DNA from: Pigoraptor vietnamica
Lineage: Eukaryota; Opisthokonta; Filasterea
Assembly: GCA_943704525.1 (NCBI GenBank)
Contig: CALSCQ010000133.1
Coordinates: 1 to 56,870 of the forward strand
Direction: 5' to 3'
DNA: 56,870 nucleotides
Below are positions 1 through 13,700 of the stretch, piece by piece. Position 1 is the stretch's first letter; every line of letters begins with the position of its first letter. The translations under genes were made by a program, and so were the position numbers. The notes below the pieces were generated by a model. The model worked only from the letters and a program-made list of their open reading frames with translations. It was not told where the DNA came from and made no database searches.

Positions 1-146
1 GGGGGGGAGGTCGGGGGTTGAGAGCAATGCAAGGCGACCAAGTCAGACACGCAACCGGAAAGAGTACATGAAAACACCCAGAGATAAAAACACACACATG
101 TACAGAGACACATGCACGCACACGTACACAGCCCACCACCACCCAC

Positions 147-1176
147 CACAACTGGTTATCCGGCGAGAGCGATGACGTGAATCCGCCGTAGAGGTACATG
201 ACAGAGCCAACGGTCGCCGTCGCGTGCTGCATGCGCGCAACTGGCCAGGGGCCGGCGACGGGGATCTTCGCAAAGGTCGCCGTGTAGTTGGACGGCTCTG
301 CGGGGGGAGAAAGTCACGTGAGATGTATGCCCTCCTATTCGAATGGACACAGGTTTGGCATGTGTGTGCGCGCTTGCAGTTGTGCGTGGCACATGCGTGC
401 GCTCTGTGTGTGTGAGAGTCCGCGAATGTACATGTGTGCGTGTGTGTGTGTCCGCGAATGTACATGTGTGCGTGTGTGTGTGTGAGTAATATATGCACAT
501 GTGTGCGTGGGTGGGAGTAATATATGTGCATGTGTGTGTGTGTGTAATATATGTGCATGTGTGCGTGTGTGTGTGTAATATATGCACATGTGCGCGTGTG
601 TGGGAGAAATATATGTGCATGTGTGCGTGGGTGGGAGTAATTTATGTGCATGTGTGTGTGTGTGTGTGACTTTAAATGTGCATGTGTGCGTGTGTGTGTA
701 ATATATGCACATATGCGCGTGTGTGGGAGTAATATATGTGCATGTGTGCGTGTGTGTGAGAATAATATATGTGCATGTGTGCGTGTGTGTGTGACTTTAA
801 ATGTGCATGCGTGCGTGTGTGTGTGAGTAAATATATGTGCATGTGTGTCGCCCGCGTGCACCCACCAAATCTGATTTCGTAGAGGTCGTTTTTGAATGCG
901 AACGTGGAATCCGAGCCACCAAAGAGGAACATGCGGCCGTTGTAGTACGACAGCGAATGGTACGCAAGCCCGGGCGGTCCGTTCTGGACCGCGACGTCAC
1001 GCCACTCGAGCCAGTCTGCGAAGGGAAACAAGAGTCAAACCACACTCGTTGAAAAATGTGTATGCACGTGCACGCACATACATTGCGCGCCAATTATCAC
1101 GTTACACAACGCACACGAGCATGCACACAGGCACACACACACACACACACACACGCACGCGCACGCGCACACGTAC

Positions 1177-1208
<32 letters not shown>

Positions 1209-3810
1209 GCACACGCACACGCACACACAAGCGCAAGCGCAAGCGCACCCAACGCAGACACAATTGCACGCACCGTAATCGAACAGGACCAATCGGCTGC
1301 TGTAACCGGCGGCGCCCGCATCACCCCCGTACGCAAAATAGTAGTTGTCGGCCGCCGAAAAGACCGACGCATGTCCGGACACTCCGACGGGCATCGGCCC
1401 AAACGGGTGCAGCAGCGTCCACGTCTTGTTCGCTGTTGTGGCGGGAAGGACATAGAGGGTCAGCCACTCACTGCTGTCCAGTGTGGCAAACCTTGTAACA
1501 GGCGAAATGCCACTCACCGACGATGGTGGGATTTGTCACGTAGCCGCCGTCGCCGACGCCCGTGGTGATGGCGCGCGAGCGAATGCGCTCGGAGACGACG
1601 TCGACGTACTGTTGGCGCGAGTACTGCTTGACGACGCCGCACTCGGAGGCATCGCCCCCCGTGAGCATGTCCACGCCGCCGCCGACAAGCGACACGGCCC
1701 CGCCGCGCTGCATCACGGGCACCTCGACCTGGGGAAGGAGAGAGTGAGGGACGAAGGAGAGGGGTTGGGCGTGGTAAGGGACGAAGGAGAGGGGTTGGGC
1801 GTGGTAAGGGACGAAGGAGAGGGGTTGGGCGTGGTAAGGGATGAAGGAGAGGGGTTGGGCGTGGGAAGGGACGAAGGAGAGGGGTTGGGCGTGGTGAGGG
1901 ACGAAGGAGAGACGGGTTGGGCAGTGAGGAGGCTTCTGAATATGGCGTGAATATGGGACCCGAGAACAACCATTGCGAGTCCGCTTAGGGAAGACATGGC
2001 CACTGAGAACAAACGCGGCCACGCAGCGCGAGCGCCCACCCGCAGCAGGCTGCAGCCGAGCGTGCTCGAGCACGGCGCGAGGGCAATCCCTCCGATGCCC
2101 ATGTCGAGCAGCTTGTTGCCACCGACAAAGTGGCCCGTCAGCCGCTCCTTCACCGAGATGTACGCGGCCGTGTCGGTGCGCTTCTCCGCCGAAGTGACGA
2201 TGCGGGAGGCCTCCTGCGGCGTTCTCGACGCAAACGTCGACTTGCTCTCGTCCGTGTCGACGCCAATCACAAAGGACCCGCGCTGCGCCGCGTTCAGAAT
2301 GCCCGCGGAGCCCATCGAACCGCCCGCCCCAAAGATGACGTCAGCACCCGCGTTCACCATCACTGCGGCGAGGGTCGAGGGTCAGCACCATGCGATAACA
2401 GCGTGAAATAGGGAGAGCGCTTCGATAATCGGGGTGACGGTATACGGCTAACTAGATGTGGGCAGGCGCACGTGAAAAGGGTAAGACAAGCGATAAGAGC
2501 GTGGAATAAGGCGCGTTTCCGATAATCGGGGTGACGATGCGCGCTAACTAGATGTGGGCAGCCGCACGTGAGGGGGCTGACGTAAGGAGGGACCGGCAAG
2601 TTGAGGTTAGGTGATGGTGGAGGTGGGCCAGCACAAGCACACACCGTCAGACGCGTTGACGCCCATTGCGGCATCGACGAACGACGGGACGAACGCGCGG
2701 AAGACGGAGCACTTTGGGCACGAGTGGTCGACGCCGCGGAGAAAGCCGTTGGAAAAGCGCAGCAGCGACGCAAAGGGAAACGCCGTGATTACGCCCACGC
2801 GGCGCGTGGTGGTCACGAGACCCGCCACGAGGCCCGCCATGTAGCCGCCCTCGTCCTGGGTGTGTGGGACAGAGTGAGAAGAGTGCCGTGTGAGTGCGTA
2901 CGCACGTGCGTGTTGTACGTGGGGTAGTGCGTGTGTAAGCCTACTATTCTTGAATGGACAGTGACTGAACAGCGGCGCTGACAGCAGGCGCGAGTGAGAG
3001 CAGACGCGCAGCCCTTTGCCCACACCTCAGCGAAAATGATGCCCTGGACGTTGTTCTTCACGAGGGGGTCGTCCGTGCCCGCAATGGCCACGTCAATGAT
3101 CGCAAATGACGCGTTTTGGTACGCCACGGCAAGCGTCTTCATCGGCGTCTCAAAGAGAAAGCCCATCCCAATCACCAGTTCGTAGCGAGGGTCTGCGGGC
3201 CGCGACAGTGAGGGCACGCACACGCACACGCACACGCACACTCAAGTCACTCACACGCCTTCTTGCACACTCGATTGCTCACACGCACAATTCTGCCGCC
3301 ACCTTGACCCTCCTCGCACACACAAACACACACGCGCGTAGGCACTCCTTATGCTCGCTCGCCACGCACGTAACACGCGTTGTCCAACACACATAACACC
3401 ACAGAGGATGATCTTGGGCGCCCACCTATGGCATACGGCTGGACGTTCCCGACCGTTGGGTTCACAATAATGACGAACTCGCACGTGGTCGCGGCTGCCG
3501 TTGCATTGTACAGCTCCGCGATCGCGCGCACGCAGCCGTCGTAGCCGAGCGTGTTGAACTCGGAGTTGCTATCTGCAGCACAGCACGAGAGTCCGCGTGA
3601 GCACCGAAGCATGAGTGCGCACAATTGTCGACGAAATCGCGACAAGGCGAACTCTGACGAACGGCTGCTAATGCAGCACATTCGCACATGTCAGAGCAGC
3701 TCCCACTCACTTGCCAATATGGCCACTTTCGCGTCTCCGAATGGCAGCGTCGCGCACACCGCGCACACGACCAGCGCAAAGTACAGGCGCCAGTTGCGCC
3801 GAAGCGCCAT
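147..3810 (-). CDS. Secreted BMP/PnrA-domain plus Kelch-repeat protein, 3' end outside window
   Basis: Nine exons are visible: 3810-3711, 3572-3426, 3192-3026, 2855-2645, 2362-2040, 1728-1518, 1432-1274, 1015-866 and 297-~147. All junctions are GT-AG with compatible phases. ATG at 3810 opens a signal peptide (charged start, then YFALVVCAVCATL, cleavage near GDA). The mature part matches the bacterial basic-membrane-protein (Med/PnrA-like) substrate-binding fold from end to end: early NTLGYDG, VIGMGF, FAIIDVAIAG, IIFAEDEGGYMAGLVAG, GADVIFGAGG and FVIGVDTD all have family counterparts. In bacteria this fold binds nucleosides or other small ligands for ABC import. From about residue 390 the protein turns into Kelch blades (MFLFGG, VMYLYGGF, YYFAYGG, with W-T-L lines). 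About 540 residues are encoded here and blades continue off the left edge; bases 1-146 look intronic. Likely an extracellular ligand-binding/propeller receptor; whether a membrane span or catalytic tail follows is not visible. Divergent from the giant adhesin-like gene. Confidence 0.85.
404..848. repeat. TG-rich minisatellite filling intron 8 of the BMP-Kelch gene
   Basis: Irregular units of about 30-40 bases alternate (TG)n runs with ATATATG(C/T)ACATGTG blocks. They occupy nearly the whole intron between the exons ending at 866 and starting at 297. The His-Thr-rich translations on either strand are artefacts of the repeat. Confidence 0.9.
1127..1228. repeat. CA/CACG microsatellite in intron 7 of the BMP-Kelch gene
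   Basis: A (CA)n run passes into CACGCA and GCAAGC repeats. It lies wholly between the exons ending at 1274 and beginning at 1015. Confidence 0.9.
1747..1920. repeat. 30-bp tandem repeat, six copies, in intron 5 of the BMP-Kelch gene
   Basis: The unit contains ACGAAGGAGAGGGGTTGGGC and repeats every 30 bases with one or two changes per copy. The last copy is diverged. The array sits just inside the 3' splice site of the intron 2039-1729 (minus strand) and makes up more than half of that intron. Confidence 0.92.
2392..2580. repeat. 98-bp tandem duplication in intron 4 of the BMP-Kelch gene
   Basis: Copy 1 begins at 2392 and copy 2 at 2490. Both contain GATAATCGGGGTGACG and CTAACTAGATGTGGGCAG. 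The copies differ at about 15 percent of sites, so the duplication is not recent. Confidence 0.85.
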
Positions 3811-4440
3811 CCTCGCACAGAATAGGTGACAGTCGGATGCACCTTTGAGGAAGCGGCGAAACACGGCGAGTGCGATGTCGTCGTCACAACACCAAGGCAA
3901 TGCACGCAGAGGGCACAAGGAAGCGCACAATCCGCACTCCCAAGAGGCGCATGCGCACACCGTTTAAGCACTCGCTTACACACGGCTTTAAACACAAACG
4001 ACTCGCTTCGTGCTCACTTTGCCGCTGATCGCTTGAGGTGGCAAACAGCCCGCACGATGTGCCCGTGTCGAGGGGCTTTGACATCCGTCGCGCAATACAT
4101 TCTCTATAATGTCACTTTCCGAGTCGCCGGGCTCCTCATGAGCTTTGTACCCGTGTGCCATTAATTTGGAAACGCCCTCTAAAATTTCCCGAGAAACGCC
4201 ATCAATTCAAGTTGCGGGCACCTTAGTGCGACTCGTCCGTACCAACCAACAATTGGCAATATTATAACGAGATCTCGCTTCATATTAGAAGTAAAATTTT
4301 CATACTAATAAACAAGCGAGTATTCGGAAATTCCGGTCTGTCCGACTACCCCTTTTGGCAGGTCTGGCTTTGGTTGCTACGGTTCAAACTCCACTCGGTG
4401 TGCGAAAGGCGTCACACACCTTCCACTTGCTACAGGCACA

Positions 4441-4471
<31 letters not shown>

Positions 4472-4706
4472 GCACACACATATGCGCACGCAAACACACT
4501 AGGATATACTTACATACTAGCGCCTACTCACTTCAAGAATAACGCGCCTCCATAGCAGTTCGATCACTCCCCCGATCTGCTGACCGCTCGCAGTTCCACC
4601 GTGTCCTGCGCGGCAGTGGCCACTGTCGGCCCTTCTGCCCTTGCACGGCCTCGAGATGAGCGCCGTCTTCACAAGTCTCTGACGGTGTGGAACACGGCGT
4701 GGCACA
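3811..4706. promoter_or_regulatory. Divergent intergenic region with an AT-rich promoter island
   Basis: The region separates the start codons of the BMP-Kelch gene (-) and the giant surface-protein gene (+). Composition drops to AT-rich at about 4140-4345, in contrast to the GC-rich flanks. The island holds the perfect palindrome CGAGATCTCG (4268-4277) and CGGAAATTCCGG (4325-4336), both related to motifs in other divergent promoters of this window. A (GCAC)n/(CA)n microsatellite lies at 4437-4482. No convincing gene is seen inside. TATA-like strings exist in the island but no single one can be assigned. Confidence 0.6.
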
Positions 4707-7700
4707 ATGGGCGCGCAGGGCATTGCTGTCGCGTGTGCGCTGCTGTTGGCGCTCGCCATCGCCGCGACCGGCGCCTCCGCAGCCGTCGTACTCTCCGTGC
4801 AGCATGGCCTTGTGAGATCGACAAGTGGTGCGGTGGCTTTCTCTCCATCCACCGTCGGTCCCTCGTCCTTCACCCAGTTTTCGCAGTTTGCTGCGTCGCG
4901 GCCGGGCGCGACGACGTCGGCGAGCCTGCTGTCGTCACCCGCCGCCAGCGACGCTTCCAATGCGGATGGCGACGACATTCTCACATATGTCGTTGTCGTG
5001 ATTAACACTGGCAACGCGGCCTTTCCCGTGACGAACGTGTCCGTCTCGGCGCCGTTAGGCATCGTCGCCACCGCCTCGAATGTGACGGTGCTCACTGGGA
5101 CGGGCGCGACTGCGTCGTTCTCTGCGCTCTCCGGCGGCCTCTTCTCGCGCGGCATCTCCGTAACAACGGCGCTGAATGCGTCGGCGTCAGACGGCAGCAA
5201 TGTCCTGCTTGTGCTCTACGACGTCGTCGTGGACTCGTCCTCTCTTCTTCCAAACGGCCCTCAGAGCAGCACTGCGACGGTGCTCGCGGGGTCGGCAAAT
5301 GTATCCGCGTCGTGCCGGCTGACGTACGCAGCGCCTGCGCTGGTCGTTCTCTCTCCGTCTCCTGCGACCGTTTCGGTGGGCGGGTCCTTCGTGGTGTCTG
5401 CGCGTGTGACGTTCCCACAGGGGCTCACCGCCAACGCCGCCGCCGTGATCCGTGTGGCCGGGCTTTCGGGAAATGCTGCGGTCGCTTCGCTGTGGGGACG
5501 CGCCACCCCGGATGCCGGCGTCACGCTGGGAAGCTCGGCCGTGGTTTCTGCGGCGACGGACGTGGCGACGGGCAACGTCGACGTGACGATCGCAATCGGC
5601 GATCTCACCACCCCTGCGACCACCGGCGCGTCGCGTCTCTCCATGCTGCTCGAGGCGAACTTCACCGTCCTCGACATTCCCGCGGTCGCTGCGGGGGGGC
5701 ACCTGTTGCCCTCGGTGACCTTCTCCTACAGCCCGTCTCAAGTGACGGTGCAGCACGCAAGCGCCAGCGTTGCCATTGTGGAGCCCCGCGTCTCGCTGAC
5801 GTCATTTCAGGCAACCCCTGCTTCGTCGCCCGTCGATGCGGGCGTGGGTGTCACATGCACGTTCGTCCTCACCGGGACGACCTGTGCGACGTGCGGAAGG
5901 GCGCATGCGATTGCGCTCGAAATCTTCACGCTGGCGACCCCCACGCGCGTCGCGGCGCAGTCTGCCGCCGTCTCGCCCAACGTGGCGGGAGGTCCGTCTG
6001 CGTCCGTGCAGTCGACGCAGGTGCTCGTGACGCACCTCGACGCGGGTGGCGTGCTCACCGTCACTGTCAACGCCGTCGTCACGTCGGCGGCGCGCGCGGG
6101 CGAGCAGTTCACCGTGGTTGGGCGCTTCGCCGGGTTCAAGAGCGAGAGCACTGCGGGCGCACGTGCGTACGGCGCCTCGCAGAACGTGACCAGCGCCCCG
6201 ATCACGGTTAGAAGCGTGACAATGCAGCCCGCGTTCTCGACGTCGATTCCGCAGACGGCGGGCGCGGCCCTTGCCGTGGGAGAGTCGGTGGACGTGACTG
6301 CGAGCGTGACGCTGCCGCACGGGACCTCCGCGCCGGTCGTTGGCTTTCGCTTTCAGCTGAACGACAATGTGACGGCGGCCTTTGTCCCGTTGTCCATTAC
6401 AGTGACCCCGGGGCAGTCGCTGACGGGCGCTGCGCTCGCGGGCACGTCGCAGCTCGCCTCCCCTCCCGCGGGCGTGAACACGACGGTCGCCGGTGTTGTG
6501 GTGGCGACGCTTGGAACGGTCACGAACGCGTTTGACGGGGCGCGCGATGCAAAGGACGTCCTCACCGTCGTCCTCACGGTCGCGCTGAGGGACATTCCCG
6601 CGCTGGCCGCCAACATCAACGGCACCGTGTTCGTCTCCTTCGCGTCCGATTCCACGTCGCTCTCGGCGACGGCGCTCGCGTGGACGGTCGTGGAGCCTTC
6701 CCTCACGCTAACATTCTCGAGCAGCGCGCCGCCGCAAGCGGACGCGTACGACATTGTGAGCCACGCGTTCACGGTGCGCCATGCCTCGCAGTCCACGTCG
6801 ACGGCTTTTCAGGTGTCCCTCAGCGAGGTCCTCCCCGCGGCCCACGTGCTCAACGGCAGTGTCGCGTGCGTCGGGTGGAATAGTGCGCTCGATCCCGCCG
6901 GCTTTTCGATCGCCACGTCCACGAACAGCGGGAGCCTCATCGTCAACGTGACGGCCCCGCGCATATCGCTCGGCAACGCGCTCAACTGCTCCTTCAACGC
7001 CTCCCTCGGCGTGGACATTCAGATGGGATCCCTCCAGCAGTACGCCGCCGTCCTGCTCTCTGCGAGCGCGCCGTCGGCAGCGGGCGCGGGTGCGTCGTGG
7101 CGCACGTACTCTAGCGTGCAGCAGCAGTCGCTGTCCGTCGCGCCGCCGCTCGTCAGCGTGAACTTCACGGGCGTGGGGCTCCCCGAGACGGTGGACCCGC
7201 GCGTTGCCATCATCGAGGCGACGAACGTCGCCGTCGTGGTGCGAGTGCCGGAGGGATCGGCGTCGACGTTCACCGTGACGGTGCGGGGTGCTCGGAACGT
7301 GAACGCACCGCGCATATCCCTGACGAGTGCCGCGGTGTCGCTTGCGGGCGCTTCGCTCACGCTCGGCGGCAACGCGAACGTCCCACTACAGGGGTGGAAT
7401 GTGACCGTCAGCGGTCCGCAGGGCGCCGCCTTCAACGACACGGCCACGTTTTCCTTTGGCGCTCTCACGAACTGGCCCGACGGCAAGTCGGACGCGAACG
7501 ACACGCTCGTGCTCTCGCTGTCCCTCTTCCCGGCTGACGACCCCTCCAACTCGCACGGTGCGCCGCTGCAGATCCTCGCGGACGCAGCCCACGGCGGCCA
7601 AGCGTCGTCGACGGGGTCCGCGTCGATTGCGATTGCAGAGGCTGTGCTGGTGGTGGCCGGCACCACGAGCGTCCCGTCGGCAGATGCGCTGGACGACGTG

Positions 7701-10700
7701 GACTTCAATGTGACCGTGTCGCACGCGCAGGGGTCCGACGCACCCGCGTTTGCGCTGTCACTTGCGCAGTGGGCCGACGTGCTCGTGCCCGCTCTCAACG
7801 GCACCGTGTTGGCGACGGTGGCGTCGGTCAACGCAGACTCGTTCGCCTGGGTGAACGCGACTTTTCTGAACGCCTCCCACTCGCGCCTGCGGACGAACGA
7901 GACGCTCATCTTCACCTTCCGTTGTCGTGTTGTGCAGAACGTGCTGCCGAGCACGTCGTTTTCCAACCGCGGCGTGGCGCAGTACACGAGCGCGGCTGGC
8001 GGCGCGGGCCGTGTCACGACCGTCTCGGGTTCGACGCCCTTCCGCATCGACGACCCCACTCCTTCGCTCGTCGTTGTGTCCAAAACGATGCCCGACGTGG
8101 CCTCGCCCCAGACAGTCATACACGAGAGCATGCAGCTGCGGGCGGTCGCGCGCGTGCCAGAGTCCGTGACGCCGCTGTTTCTCGAGGTATTCTTCCCCGT
8201 CTCGAATGGGGCGCTGCAGTTTGTCGTGCGCAACGCGACGGTTACGCGCGTCGGGTCGAGCCTGCGTAACGTGACGCTGAGCATCGGCGACTCGCTGGCG
8301 AACGCCACGTCCAAGGGCATCAATTACGACACCGTCGGCAACCTCGTGACCTTCCCTTTTGGCAGTGTCACGAACGTCGCGGACGGCGCTGCGGGCCCCG
8401 AGGACGAGGTCGAGGTGCTGTTCCTGGGCCACGTGACCGACATACCGCAGAACGCGCGCGGCGGCCAGCTGGGCGTGCGCACGAGCATCCGCTACGGCTT
8501 TCTCTCTGCGATTGTCGTGTGGAACGACACCACCTTCACGATCGCAGAGCCCGACCTCGCGCCCGTCCTGTTGGCGAACGTGACCGAATTTGACGCCGGC
8601 GATCCCGTCGATTTCACGGTGCGCGTGCCCCACAGCGCGCTCTCTTCGTCGCCGGCGTACAAGAACACGGTCGACGTCGTCATTCCCGCGCACTTTGCCC
8701 TCGACGCGGCGTCCGTGAGCGCGCAGATTGTGACGAACGACAGCACGCCCGTCCCGGTCGTCAACGGGCAGCGCGTCACCGTGACGTTCACGCGACTCCT
8801 CCTGGGAAGCGAGCTCTCGCTCCGATTTCTTGCTACGGCGCGGCAGGTAGTGCGCCCCGACGAGCTCGACGTGCTTTCGGTGACGGCCGTTTACAACTCG
8901 ACGTCCCTCGCGGTGCCATTCCAGGGCCGCCAGTACTCCCCGCCCGCGGTGACGAACACGCTGAATGTGCGGACAGTCGCCATCAACGCAACACTCGCAT
9001 CGACGTCCGTTGCCGAGACGCTCTTTGCGAACGTGAGCGTCCACGAGTCGTTCACGCTCGACGTCGTCGTCGCGCTGCCCGAGTCGCAATCACTTCTCAC
9101 GGTGACCGTCACCGTCACCGGCCCCGTGCCGAGCGTCTCCCCCGTGCAGCTCAGTACCGGGACGGTGGTTTCGCTTGGGTCGTCCATTACGGGGTCGCAG
9201 ATAGCCACCGGCGACGGCTTTGGCACGAACCCGTCCATCTCCCCGCAGCTGGACCTCTCGCTCGCACGCAGCGGGTTTGTGTTTGCGTTTGGCGGAATCA
9301 CAAACGTCGCGAACAATCTCGAGAGCGGCGCCGACACCATACTGCTCCGGATTGTCGGGTACGTGCGGGACGTGCCCTCGAACGCGCTGGGCTCGTCCTT
9401 CCGCGCCACGGCCACGGCCAACTACGACGGCAACTTGCACTCGTCCGCCGTCGACTTCACTGTCGCGGAGACGCTTCTCTCGACGTCGGCGGCTTCCTCG
9501 CAGGTGTTGCCCACGGACGCCGGCGACATTGTGTCGTTTGCGTTTGGCGCGCAGCACGCGCAGGCCAACTCGACGTCCCCGGCGTTCAATCTCACGGCCG
9601 TCATTTCTCTCGAGAGCACGCTCCAGTTTGTGGTTCCGTCCGTGTCGTGCGCGATTTCCACCGGCGTGGATGCCGGCAGCCTCACGGCGGTCTACTCGTC
9701 CGTTGCCGAGTCGATCACCCTCCGAATTCCGCGCCTGCTGTCGGACGGCGCCATTGCGTGCACGTTCAACGCTACGGTGCGCCAGTCCATGCCGCCCTCG
9801 AGCACCGGGCACGCCTACCTGAGCCTCTCCCATACGTCCATTCCGCCCGCGAGCCCTCTCTTTGGCCGCATGTACACAGCGCCGGCCGCGTCTGCGCTGA
9901 TCTCGAGCGCCGCCGCCAGCGCTACGTTTGGCGTGCGGTCGACGTCCCTCGCGTCGACGACGGGCCTTGACGTCACCATACACGAGCACGTCATTTTGCA
10001 GGTGAACGTGACGCTCCCCGAGGGCCTCGCGCCCAACGTCACCGTCGTGGTCACGTGCCCGCTGGCTGGGGGCGTGTCGCTCGCGTCGGTCGTTTCTGCG
10101 TCCGTCTCCCGCGTGGGTCCAAAGCTCAACGCGTCGCTGTCGACGACGCCCGCGCTCGTCACGCTCGGAAATGCGCAGGACCGTGCCGTCATGCGCCTCG
10201 GGGGCGTTCAGAACACGGCTTCGAACACGGGAACGGACTCGCTCTCCGTGGATGTCGACGCAGTCGTCCAGGACGTCGCCGCGAACGTTGACGGGGCGTT
10301 CCTTGACTTTGTGGCCGTCGTTTCGCACAACAATGGGACTTTGATCGTGTCGATCCCGCTCGGCCCCCTTCGTGTGACGGTGCGGCGCCCAGTGCTAGCG
10401 CCCGCGGCTGTCATTGCGCCGTTGCGTGTCAGCGTCAACTCTGTGGCGCGGTTCAACCTCACCCTGGCACACGCGGCGTCGTCGTCGTCCTCGGCATACG
10501 ACGTGCGCGTGCGTTTCTTTGTCGACTCGATGCTGCTGCTCAACCCGGGATCGCTTGTCGTCGGCGGCGGCGGCGCGCTCGTGTCCGCCTCGAACGTCAC
10601 GGGCTCCGCTGGTCACAACACGACCCTCACGGTCGTCGTGGACGCTTCCCCGCTCGCCTCCCCTGCGTGGATTTACTTCACGGCGACCGTCTCGCGCAAC

Positions 10701-13700
10701 GTGGTCCTGGGGACGACGCTCAGCGCAAGCACATCGCTCAACTACACGACCGTACCCCCGACGCCGGGCTTCGGTGGTCACGTGTCGTTTGCCTCGGCGC
10801 CTTTCGCGGATGTCTCCGTCAATTTCGTGTACATTGACTCGTCCGTCGTGTCATCGTCTGTGGCGGGAACGGCCGACCCTTCGTTCTGCGTGGGTGAGAC
10901 GGTGACCCTGCGCCTCACCGGGTCCATTCTCGGTGGCAACTCGCCCATGGCCTTGGGACTGTCGCTGCCGCAGTCGCCGCAGGGTACACTCCTGTTCACC
11001 GTGCTCTCGGCAACGCTCGACTCTGTCGGGCGCAACATCAACGGGTCGCTCCTGAGCGCGGGTGCGGCGCTGGGAGCGTCCCCGCGCATCGCCCTCTCGA
11101 ACGGCAATCGCAACCTCACGTTTGACTTTGGTACTGTGGCGGACTCGCCGCTGTTTCCCCTGGACACGGACGACGAGGTGTCGGCGACGGTCGTCGTCGC
11201 GCTCTTGGATGTGGCGCCCGCCGTTTCGAACCTCACCGACGCGTTCGTTGCGAGCGCGACGTACGAGGGATGGACGGTTTACAAGCGCGTGGCGTTCACC
11301 GTGGTGGAGCCGCTGCTGAAGTTCACCGTGTCGCGTGCGTCCTCGGCCCACGGCGACGCAGGTGACGTGTTCCCCGTCGTCATTACGGTGTCGCATCTGC
11401 CGGCGTCCATGTCCCCCGCGTACGACATTGCCGTCACGCTGAACCTCACAAACATGGCGCTGGCTCCGGGTTTCTCCGCGGTCGTCGTGGGGGGTTCGGA
11501 TCCGCAGCCGGTGCCGTCCGTCGCGAACGGAACGAGCGCCGTGTTCACGATTGCGCAGCTGTCGCTTGGCAGCTCAGCCACGCTCACGCTGTCCCCTCTG
11601 CTTGACGCCACGGCACCCGCGGGCGCTTCGATCTCGGAGGCCTCGTCGCTCGCGTACTTTTCCGCGCCGTCCGGGGGGCAACCGCGGCGTCTGCGCACGG
11701 CGGCGAACGCGACGACCGTCGTCGTGGATGCGCCGGCGGTCGGCGTCGCCATTCAGTCGACGGACATTGCGGCAACCACCGGCACCGACGTCGCGATTGG
11801 GGAGCGCGTGACGTTTGCCGTGACGGTCACGTGCCCCGAGGGTGTTGTACTGAACGCGTCGGTGGCGCTGCGGCTGACCGGGCGCGTGGCCGGCATTCCC
11901 CACCTCTCCATTGAGGCTGCGTCTGTGCAGTCCATGTCGGCGCGGGTGTCGTCCCCGCGACTGGCACCGGGCGACGCTGCTCCCACGTCCCCGAATATTG
12001 CGCTGTCAGCGACGACCTCGGATGCGGCGGCGATGGACACGGTTGTCTTCTCTCTTGGCGACGTCGCCAACGCCTTCGACAACGCCGGGCCTGACACGAT
12101 CGTCCTCTCCGTGACCGCACGTGTGCTGGACCGCGGCGGCACCCTCGCAAACGTGTCGACCGGAGCCAACTGCACGCTCACGTACCGCGCAGGGCCCTCT
12201 GGCGCGCTCGCGTCGCTCTCTTCCACCATCGCCGTCACTATCCGCGAGCCGTTGCTCACCCTGTCGCCGTTCAGTTGCACCCCGACCACTGGCGATGCCG
12301 GCGACGCGGTCACGTGCTCTGCGTCGGTGCGGCACGCCCCCGGATCGACCGCGCCCGCCTTCCACGTGAACTTCACCGGTGCCATTCCGTCGATCTTCAC
12401 GCGCGACTTGAACGGCCTCACGTACTCGATCGACGGCGGCACGCCCGTCACCGTGTCCCCCGACGACGCGCTCAATGCGGAGGCGCCTTCCCTCCCCCTC
12501 GGCAGCGTCCTCACCCTGCGATCGGCGTGCACCCTGTCACTGGCGACGCCCCCGGGAGTGTGGGGCAACCAGACGGTGGCCATGTCGTACGCGAGCCGAC
12601 CGCGCGCCGGCATGCCCGCGGGCGCGTGGAGGGATTACGCCGGCGGGTCGTCCACGGCAAAGTTCTCGACGCTTGCGCCGGGGAACGTCGAGTGCACGAC
12701 CGACCCGAACTGGCCCGGCGCGCAGGGGCTCGTGGTGGGTCTGACGTCGACGAGCCGCCTGAAGGTGCGGCTGGCGGAGGGGCGCGCGCCGGTAAAGCTG
12801 TCGCTCTCGCTGCCGACGGCGACGGAGGGCGCGGGGTCGCGGCGTGCGCCGGGGGACGTGACTTCTCTGCTGCAAATTCTGCGCGTGAACGTTGCCTTTC
12901 TAGGGCTGCAGCTCACGGCGATTCAGAACAATCCGCCCCTGCTTATCTTTCGCTCACGTGACTCTGCGTCGGCGCCCACGGGCCCTCTCTCCGCGGCGGG
13001 GTTTATGCCTGACATGGTGGACGTGGACTTTGGCCTCGTCACGAACAGTCCGGACAACGTCGTCTCGGACAACGACGCCATCGTGGTGGCGATCGACAGC
13101 GTCGTGCGCGATGTGCCCGCGAACGCAAACGGGCGGCAGGTGTCGTTCTCCGCTGGTGCCGACATGCAGACGGCGTCGCCGGGGGGCGCGTCGCAGTCGG
13201 TCATCTCGGAGCCCGTGCTCATCCTTAACAAGTCGCTCTCGCTGCCGACGTCCGACGTCTCGCGCGTTCGTTTCCAGCTGTCCGTGTTTCCTGCGCCGGA
13301 GAGCCTCGCGCCGGCGTACGTCGTGCGCATCAACGACACGCTCCCGCCCGAGTTCTCGCTCGTGGCTGGCTCGCTCGTGGTCACGTTCGGGCTCGGGTTT
13401 TCGGTGCTGGACGGCGCCGCGTCGCCCGACGGCCTGACGCACCTCGATTTTTGGGCGGACGCCCTCTCCACGTTTGCGAGCTCTCGGGTGATTGTCTCGT
13501 ACGAGGCGGTCCTCTCGGCAAGCGTACCCACACCGTCGTCGACTGCGACGCGCGCTTCGCTGACGTACTCAGCGCTTCCCGCCAATTTCACGATGGCGCG
13601 GCAGTACGGCCCTGTGGTGGCGGTGGCGACGTACTCGAAGGCGTTTGAGTATGTGCGCGTGGCCGTGGACGACCACACGGGGACCATCGCGGGGACGATC

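Noticed and set aside
43-861. His-Thr and Cys-Val rich open frames at the left edge
   Set aside because: They are translations of the TG minisatellite inside an intron.
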